Shown here: piece by piece, positions 56,901 to 64,000 of the stretch
Position numbering within the stretch: position 1 is the first letter of the stretch
Layout: every line of letters begins with the position of its first letter
Source of the DNA: Aldrovandia affinis
Taxonomy: Eukaryota; Chordata; Actinopteri; Notacanthiformes; Halosauridae
Assembly (NCBI GenBank): GCA_029706075.1
Contig: JAINUG010000018.1
Span: forward strand, 2,999,001 to 3,063,000
DNA length: 64,000 nucleotides
Reading direction: 5' to 3'
Position numbers and translations under genes: made by a program
Notes under the pieces: model-generated
The model's database searches: none
Told to the model about the DNA's origin: nothing
The model's input: the letters and a program-made list of their open reading frames with translations, nothing else

Positions 56901-59068
56901 CGGGGAAGGTGAGATATAAGAAATGGGACTAAGGGTCGTGAATCAAGAGCCCTTACGACCCCATAGGGGGTAGGGGAAGGTCAGGCAAACTACTTTGGAA
57001 TGCATGCTGTGAAGTAAGGTTCGGTGCCAGGCTATCGGAGATTGGCCGCAGCTGCATTCACTTATCAAAAAGCCTCCACTTTGACGATGGGACAATCAGC
57101 AATACTATATACGTCCCATCAATTACATGCAGTACGAATGCATGGTGGTTGCCCTATTTAACAAGGATGGTGGCGGCTCAAACGCTGAGGAGAGGGTGAA
57201 ACCTGAGTAACATATAAGAACAGGAAGACCTTTTGCGCCGATTGGGCACCTCCCACCACCTGATGCATGATAGATTATGTGGAGAGGATTGAACGAATTG
57301 AACAAAGCAAGAAGTGACATACTAGTGGTGGTGGATAGGCTTAGTCGGTGGGTAGAGGCGACACCTACAAACAGCGCAGATGCAGGACAACAGAGACGAC
57401 AGGGGACAGAGCAGGATGAGGTAAAGGTAAGTTATCTAGACACCCCTATGAATGTTCCACCAGAACATAAGGCAAGGAGTGCGCCCACTATCAATGCTAT
57501 ATCAATATTTTCTCCTTGGATTCAAGTCATAAGAGATGCAGAGTGGATAAACTATTTATGGTACAATCAACAGAAATTTATTAACCACACAACATTATCA
57601 TTACAAGGAATAAAGGAACAGTCGCAAGTGTGGAGGATATAAGAACCGAACACGTTAAAATACATTAGGAGAAATAGCGAAGTGGGTGGGGTTGGTTAAA
57701 TATATTTTGGAAAGTAACGTTGGGAAAACATAGGAGAGAGTATAGGATTGGTAACAGTGATGTTGTTGTTTGCCTCATGCTGCCTAATTCCCATTACCCA
57801 ATCCCTGATAAAAGATAATAGGAACTACAAGTGGGCAGTTTCTGGTTACAGTGGGCCCAATAGAGGACGTGGGGGATGCAGACGCTGAGGTGAAGCGGGT
57901 CACACCTGCTGCCCCGGAATGGAGTGAACCAATGGACGTGTCGTCGCACGGCGAAGGGGGGTGGGGTGTTTCACTGTACATGTCATCCAAATAGGACCCA
58001 ACAGTATCGAGACAGGAGAGGAAACCCGGTGAATGCCAGAGGGGACCCACTCAATTGCCCGTTCGGGAACCGCCTCTGCGAGTACGGAGTGAGAGGAGGC
58101 GCTGGTCGGGAGTGCTGGAACTACCATCCCCTTGCCAGCAAACTGGGGGAGGATCCCCAGTTCCGGGCCGGCTACGTGGGTGACAGCCCGGATGGAGGAG
58201 ACGGCGCCAACGGGACGAGGGGCAGTGATCCGATACGTTGTACATCATGCGGGCTGAGGCGACCTCTCCTCAGGAATGACCCTCTACGGTGTGCAAAACA
58301 CCTGGGTCGATGAAAACACTTACACTGAGTACATACGCAAAATGGACTGAAGCGGACTGAACACACACAGGAGCCTGTCGCTCCCTTACCTATGGCAGAT
58401 AGATCAAGACACGCACATAGTTATCTCACACCCATGCTGCCAGAGAAAATCATGAACTGCAACGAGTGAATGCAAGGCCACCTCTCCTCTGTCCATGGCT
58501 CCAGGGGTTTCGACGCAGGACCATGAAAGAAGAGAAGACATTACCCTGCTTAGCAATTATATGTAACCCCATATAACTAAACCCTGGCTGGTTTTATTAT
58601 CCCTGTAACCATGTATGAGGTTTAAATGTATAATGTTTAAGAACGAGTATGTAATCAGGTTAGACCGAGCTCAGCTTGCATTGAGCATCGTTGTGAATTT
58701 ATGGCCACGATTTACCCTGTAAGTGTTATGCAGGCGGTCTGAGCGATAAAGGAAGACTCCTACCACCATAACGACAGGTGGTATCAGTGTGGAGGGGCGC
58801 CACACGATGCATGAACAACAAGGGTACTCGCATGCCCTGGCAACGTTCTGCAGCAAAGCTTGAGTCTGACTAAGTCGTGCGGGCGCAGCCTGAGTAACGG
58901 CTGCTGGGCTAATCGGTTTACTAGTGGCGCAAGAGAAGCAACAGAGTGGCCACTAGGGAATCTGTTGAGTTATTTACTCATCAACGAGCCGATGTGAGCT
59001 GATCAGGTTTATTCTATTTTGTTGGCATGATATGTATGACTGTGACTTGTAAGTCACAGAGGGGGGAA

Positions 59069-60339
59069 TGTGGTGGATTTTTGGAGAAGATAGGACAGTA
59101 GGGGGTAGGAAACAGGACTTGTGACTCAGACGCCAATTCCCAGGTGAAGCATTGTATTATTATATTCCTGTATAATGCAATGGGACCACACCGCCGTGGA
59201 ATGCGTGTACTCTCTGTTGTGGGCCTCTCTGGATAGAAGCGCCTGCTGAAGGGTATGAGATCATTGGCCCCACATTCTGCCTCTGTGATTCTAGGGGGGT
59301 TGTTTGGGGCTGGGGTTGTATGGCCGGCTAACTGCAGATAACCGCCAGCATGATGTTTTAGTATCACACAAACATAAATAGTGTCTGTAGATAAGGTAAA
59401 GTGACACGTTGAGGCCGTAAAACACGAGCAGGCGGCACAGATCACAGGCCTTAAATACAATGAACACAGAGAGGAGACCAAATGTAAATCTGAGTTGGAG
59501 ATCCACGGACCCATTAGTACAGTCGTAAGTTATTCCTGTCTAACAAAATATGTGCGCGGGAAAGGAGTCGGACCTGCGACTTGAAGTTGGACGGTGCCCC
59601 ACTCATGATTTAATCAATCAAAACCCCCACCCCACCAGATGGGGCTGTCAAAAGACGGGGCTCCTGTCATTTGAATTTATGGGCTCCGGCCAAGCGCTGC
59701 TCTTAAGCAGAGAGGGACAGAGCTAAATTCCACCACACTTTAAATGTTTAACTTTGTAATAGAGATCCTGTATATACATATATTGCCAGCATTTGGGCTG
59801 CATAACAAGCATATTAAAATTATAGATCACTGGCATTAGGCCATTGAATAAAGTATGGGGCAAAAATGTATTCCTGTATTAATAAAGCTGTTATTAAGTT
59901 AAACAATTTAAGCAAAGGCATAATACACAGTTGGGGCAGCTCAAGGTTGGTTATATTTGTTTAGGGCCGTGTATGCCAGCCCAAGGCTGGTCATTTCTGC
60001 CTAAGTCTGTGTATGTTTGCTCAAGATTTGGCTATGTCTGTTTATCCTTTTATTAATCTGTTAAATGGGGAAAGAATGAAAAAGGCGAAGTTGAAGGGGC
60101 CTCAGAAGGATGGGCCTCTACGAAGTCAGGGGGAGGGGTTGAGCCAGGGGGGCGTGGTGGCCAACCTCCAAGGAGGAATTGAGGAGATTAAAAATGTGTG
60201 CACGTAAGAGGGGGGCAACTGTTTTTGCGCAAATTCAGCCAGGTTGTTGTATCTAAACTTGTGTTATATACAATAAACCGTATTTACCTCAGACTCTGAC
60301 GATTGTGCTGTTTTGGGGCAGCGTTCAAATTCTACAACA
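59069..60339 (+). repeat. 3' LTR of the nested retrovirus-like element
   Basis: 1271 bp, nearly identical to 51956-53229 and preceded by the purine tract CACAGAGGGGGGAA. Confidence 0.92.
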
Positions 60340-61720
60340 GTACGCTCCGCCTTGGAGGGAGAGGTTGGTCCCAGTCGCTGTCCCTCCAACCGCCTCTTCG
60401 TTCCTAGGTCTGTTCGATCCCAGTTGCTTCAGTGGGGTCACTCTTCTCGCCTGTCCTGTCATCCGGGCATAAACAGAACTATTACGTTTATCCAGAGATG
60501 TTTTTGGTGGCCTGCCATGGTCCAGGATATCAATAACTTTATATCTGCCTGCTCTGTCTGTGCCCAGAACAAGAGTTCCCATCAGCATCCCTCTGGTCTA
60601 TTACAGCCCCTACCCATCCCTCACTGCCCTTGGTCCCACATAGCTCTAGACTTTATCACTGGTTTGCCCCCCTCCAACAACAACACCACCAGACTGTTAT
60701 TGATCGATTTTCTAAGGCTGTGCATTTCATTCCTTTACCCAAACTTCCCTCTGCTAAAGAGACAGCCACACTTATCATCCAACACGTATTTAGATTACAT
60801 GGTATCCCCAATAATATTGTTTCCGACAGAGGTCCCCAGTTTATCGCCAAGTTTTGGAAAGCTTTTTGTTCACTTATTGGTTCTTCCATTAGTCTTTCAT
60901 CAGGTTTTCACCCCCAATCCAATGGCCAGACAGAACGGGCTAATCAAGTCATTGAGATGGTCCTACGCTGTCTGTGTTCTCAGAACCCCTCCTCATGGAG
61001 CCAACAACTTCCCTGGGCAGAATATGCCATCAACTCCTAAAACTCTTCCTCATCCCAAATGTCTCCTTTTGAATGTTCCCTGGGTTACCAACCACCTTTG
61101 TTCCCTAGCCAGGAGGAGGAGGTGGGAGTCCCCTCTGCCCAGGTCTTCGTCCGTCGATGTCTCCACACCTGGAAACTCACACGCCGCAACCTTCTCCGAG
61201 CCAGTACCCATATGAAGGAGACTGCGGACAAAAGACGCTCCAAGGCTCCCCGTTATCATATTGGACAGCGGGTCTGGTTGACCACCAGAGACATTCCCCT
61301 CAAAATGGATCACCGTAAGCTGGCCCCCGTTTTATTGGACCCTTCCCTATCATAAAGATCATCAGCCCCACTGCAGTTTGTCTTAAATTACCATCCACTA
61401 TGAAATGTATTCACCCCACTTTCCATGTTTCACGCCTCAAACCCCTGGTTACCCACCCTTTGTGTCCCGCCCCTGAGCCACCCCCAGCCCCCCGTCTTAT
61501 TGATGGGGGAGAAGCTTATACAGTCAGCAAACTTTTGGACGTTCGTCGTCGGGGCCATGGCCTCCAATACCTCGTGGATTGGGAGGGCTATGCTCCCGAG
61601 GAGAGAAGTTGGATCCCCTCCCGCTTTATCCTGGATAAGGACTTGATCAAAGACTTTCATGTTCTTAAACCTGTGCCTCCTGTTAAAACGCCAAGAGGCG
61701 TTTCTTAGGTGGGGGGGTAC

Positions 61721-62505
61721 TGTTATGTTTCTGCATGTCTGTTCAGTTGTTTTTGTACTTTGTTTATTTTTCATTATTCATCATTCTCGATTCTGTCACG
61801 TTCTGTTCCCCGTCTGTCATCGTTCCTGTTTATTTCTAGATCCACTCCTTGTCTTGTCGGGAAATTCTGCACTTCGGGAAATTCTATGTTTCGGTTTTTC
61901 CGTCTTAGCTTATTATCTCGTTTTACTTCCTTCTTACTTTCTAATTACACTTTGTATATATTAGTTAGATGTATATAGTACTAACCAACTTAACTACTAA
62001 CATTAGGGATTTAGATTAAGTTACTAACACTACTAATCACTAATTATCTCACGCTTCTAACTATCGCTATCATTCTCTCTCTCGTTGTCCTATCCCTGTA
62101 CGCTTCTCACGTTTCACTTCATTTGCACGCAGATTTCTATGTCACTCCCAGTCACACCTGAATCCTATTGTGTTTCCCTGCCCTACTTGTATTTAAGTTC
62201 CGTGTTTATGTTAATTCCCCGTCAGAACGTTGATCTTCATTCCCTGTGCCGATTACTAGTAAGCCAGAGTTTGTAGCATTTTCCTTAGACACCCCTTCTG
62301 TTTTCACTTCGAGTTTGCCTGCCGATTTTGTTTGTTTGCCTTCTCTGTTTTACCGGTTTTGACTTTTGGATTGTTTTGTGACTTCTCTTTGCTTCTTGAT
62401 TTTATACTTCCGCTACCCTGACTACTGGTTTTGATCCTTGCCTGAAATTAAACTATTCTTTGCCTAATCCTGATCTGCGTCTGGGTCCTTATCCGGAACC
62501 TCACA
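61721..62505 (+). repeat. 3' LTR of the chromodomain gypsy element
   Basis: TGTTATGTTTCTGCATG...CCGGAACCTCACA, preceded by the purine tract GGTGGGGGGGTAC. It is longer than the 5' LTR and differs completely from it in the first ~30 bp. Confidence 0.85.
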
Positions 62506-63796
62506 GGACCCAGAATGCAAGGAGAGCAGGTCTACTAATTGTGTTCAGAGTTGGTACAAAATCAACCACTGGAACAGTGGGCACTCGCGAAGCAGCCAGC
62601 ACACTTAAGTACAATTTAGGGCTCGTCTGGTATTTGATTACGGACAGTTTTACCTTTGTTCTATTAATATTAATAGCATGGGGTTGGGAGATGGGGGTTT
62701 ACAAAATTGTTTGTCTGGCCGGAAAAAAAGGGTGTGAATGACCCAGAATGCAAAACAAATGGGCTTATTAATGGTGATCATCACTTTTTCCCACTGAAAC
62801 AGAGAGCCTGGATGTCTTCAATCTTCCCATCTAAGGCATTAAATAAAACAGACTTCAGCTTCATTGAGTTCCTTTTCTCTTTGAATATGGCCTGGATGTT
62901 CATTCCAAAGAAAGAATAACAATCTTCTAAGGAGCCTCCAGTCTCTTTGGGAGCTAAAATCCCTCTGGTTTTTCAAAATAAGGTGTTAAAGGATTCTTCA
63001 AGTATATTACTACATCTATACACAAAAACATTTAATCTTGGCAAACAGATTTTTAAAATTGGTGACCAAAATAAACCTTGCTTTTTAAATGTTACAATAA
63101 ATGTTGAAAGTAAACAACACAAACTGAAGAGGACAGACTGATATTTATTTTATGACACAACATATTCAGCAATGTAACAAATTTAGGCACAGAAAATACT
63201 TTTCAAACAGCCTAAAATGTTATAAAATATTTTCTGTGTTTCTTTGAATATGGCTGACTACATAAGTCGCAAGTAACAAATTGCAATAGGCACACAAAAT
63301 ACTTTTCAAACAGCGTAAAATGGAGTTGTTCAATCTTCCAAAGTTTTTTTTTATTTTTTTTAAAGAATAAGTCTAGATATTAATTTTAAAAAGTAGCATG
63401 GCTGGGTACGTCAAAATGAATAAGGAGCTCCCACAGGAAATAAATGTGACCAGGATAAAAACAGGTTTTTAGCCAGTCTCTTTGGGAGTGTGTGCTTTCA
63501 CATCTTTTGTGACAGCAGAAAAATTTACTATTTTTAAAAATTTACAAGCTGCATATGATCTGCTTCAAATGTAGCAGTCCTTTTTCTTTGGAGTAAGTGT
63601 GTGTTAAAATAAGGTGTTAAAATCAAGACCTCAGGGGGTTAAAATCAAGAAGACTCAAAGTCGTCACGTGAACAGAACAACGGCCTGATTTTGTGCTGAA
63701 ATTACTGCATGCACTCCAAATTGCTGCCTTATTTGTTTAGAGTTCAGACAAACAGTGGAAGAGCAGGCACAGACGAAGAAGGTTACATTTAATTTT
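62506..63796. other. Unassigned repeat-containing stretch
   Basis: No gene recognised. A pair of diverged internal copies occurs at about 63175-63225 and 63262-63312 (GTAACAAATT..., 'AATACTTTTCAAACAGC'). Two other motifs repeat: AGTCTCTTTGGGAG at 62940 and 63475, and AATAAGGTGTTAAA at 62979 and 63608. The segment at about 62548-62636, ending GGGCTCGTCTGG, resembles about 63742-63815 which ends in the tRNA-Pro pseudogene. The pattern suggests one unidentified element with partly duplicated ends. Confidence 0.5.
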
Positions 63797-63861
63797 GGGC
63801 TCGTCTGGGATTTGAACCTTTCGCACCCTAAGCGAGAATCATACCCCTAGACTAACAAGCC
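63797..63861 (-). tRNA. tRNA-Pro(AGG) pseudogene or tRNA-Pro-derived repeat head
   Basis: The minus strand reads GGCTTGTTAGTCTAGGGGTA 'TGATTCTCGCTTAGGGTGCG' ... ACGAGCCC, matching tRNA-Pro(AGG). The 7-bp acceptor stem pairs (one G-U), and the anticodon arm with AGG is complete. About seven bases are missing between the anticodon arm and TTCAAAT, removing the variable loop and the 5' side of the T stem. A functional tRNA is therefore unlikely. Confidence 0.75.
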
Positions 63862-64000
63862 TCCCTTATTTTCCAACTGCTTCCACTCCTTTCTATACGA
63901 CCTCCCTTCATCTATATCAATACATATTTAACTTATTTTAAAGAACATCGTTTTCATTCTCAACAACTTCAGGAATATAATGTGTACCTAGAAAACTATT

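Larger units (their letters stand above)
51956..60339 (+). mobile_element. Retrovirus-like element with tRNA-Arg primer site, nested in gypsy
   Basis: An 8.4-kb fossil with LTRs 51956-53229 and 59069-60339 and a GTAC duplication on both sides (51952-51955, 60340-60343). The LTRs differ only by a handful of bases, mostly in G or C runs, so insertion was very recent. A primer-binding site for tRNA-Arg follows the 5' LTR, then a palindrome-rich tandem array. Long stretches carry no recognised genes. A short frame starting MGNKGSK (56849) has the look of a myristoylated Gag N-terminus. An integrase-core scrap (DILVVVDRLSRWVEATPT, about 57307) and a Cys-rich frame of unknown identity (57924-58313) follow. 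A purine tract (about 59055-59068) precedes the 3' LTR. Most retroviral coding sequence is absent or broken, so it probably moved with help from a relative. A gamma/epsilon-type origin is inferred. Confidence 0.85.
49104..62505 (+). mobile_element. Chromodomain gypsy (chromovirus, sushi-like), host of a nested element
   Basis: Fossil with 5' LTR 49104-49749 and 3' LTR 61721-62505. Parts in order: Gag from about 49766 to 50737 with a CCHC knuckle (CLYCGESGHFISTC); protease (LIDLGAEQSF, about 50850); reverse transcriptase sequence (about 51240-51540); RNase H (about 51565-51870); an unrelated element inserted at 51956-60339; integrase zinc-binding part (about 60463-60577) and core (to about 61060); a chromodomain (about 61514-61664); and a purine tract just before the 3' LTR. 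The chromodomain at the integrase C-terminus places it among chromoviruses. It is broken, with about half a dozen breaks. The two LTRs are mosaic relative to each other and no matching target duplication is seen. It is older than its insert. Confidence 0.9.

Noticed and set aside
62619-62640. Retroviral primer-binding site for tRNA-Pro
   Set aside because: A true site would begin TGG before GGGCTCG. Here TTTA precedes it, and the sister copy continues into a full tRNA body, so it is tRNA-derived sequence.
63797-63861. Functional tRNA-Pro gene
   Set aside because: The 5' side of the T stem and the variable loop are missing, so the tRNA could not fold normally.

Overview
The window looks like repeat-rich, non-coding or intronic DNA from a ray-finned (teleost-type) fish. 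The evidence is the mix of elements: many L2/CR1-group LINEs whose 3' tail matches a tRNA-derived HE1-like SINE, a Rex3-type RTE LINE ending in GATG repeats, Tc1 elements of the kinds common in fish, a chromodomain Ty3/gypsy element, a Gmr1-type gypsy element with integrase ahead of reverse transcriptase, and retrovirus-like copies. No bacterial, phage or CRISPR signal is present. I cannot name the species from sequence alone.

Layout. 1-2.2 kb: small hAT-like and other inverted-repeat elements and a LINE 3' end. 2.4-8.6 kb: the most interesting unit. A decayed CACTA/EnSpm (TNP2-type) transposase gene runs leftward (2463-6349). Head to head with it, about 285 bp away, is a rightward five-exon gene (6635-8440). 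All its introns are GT-AG, its phases agree, and it gives one uninterrupted 347-residue frame. Its C-terminal half resembles the vertebrate C14orf93 family. An L2 and a SINE sit in a transposase intron. 9.1-12.2 kb: a Tc1 relic and an L2. 12.2-17.7 kb: a broken class I retrovirus-like copy carrying a nearly full-length Tc1. 19.2-20.2 kb: two Tc1 pieces joined head to head. 22.3-25.9 kb: a hAT-like element nesting a Tigger/pogo element and a solo gypsy LTR. 26.4-30.6 kb: L2 and LINE relics and a SINE.

30.6-35.8 kb: a Gmr1-type gypsy element with two LTRs, a CCATG target duplication and a SCAN-like Gag, inserted in an L2 3' UTR. 36.2-38.0 kb: a leftward gypsy remnant with one LTR. 38.7-44.1 kb: LINE scraps, a foldback MITE, a P-element-like element with a THAP exon, a solo LTR and a SINE. 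45.2-49.1 kb: a nearly complete leftward Rex3-type LINE and a CR1/Rex1-like LINE piece. 49.1-62.5 kb: a chromodomain gypsy element. Inside it lies an 8.4 kb retrovirus-like element (51956-60339) with almost identical 1.27 kb LTRs, a GTAC target duplication and a primer-binding site matching tRNA-Arg. 62.5-64 kb: unassigned repeats and a tRNA-Pro pseudogene.

Only the C14orf93-like gene looks intact enough to be translated as a cellular-style protein. Everything else recognised is mobile DNA in various states of decay. LTR and retrovirus-like elements are described only as fossils: extent, family, parts, nesting and relative age.
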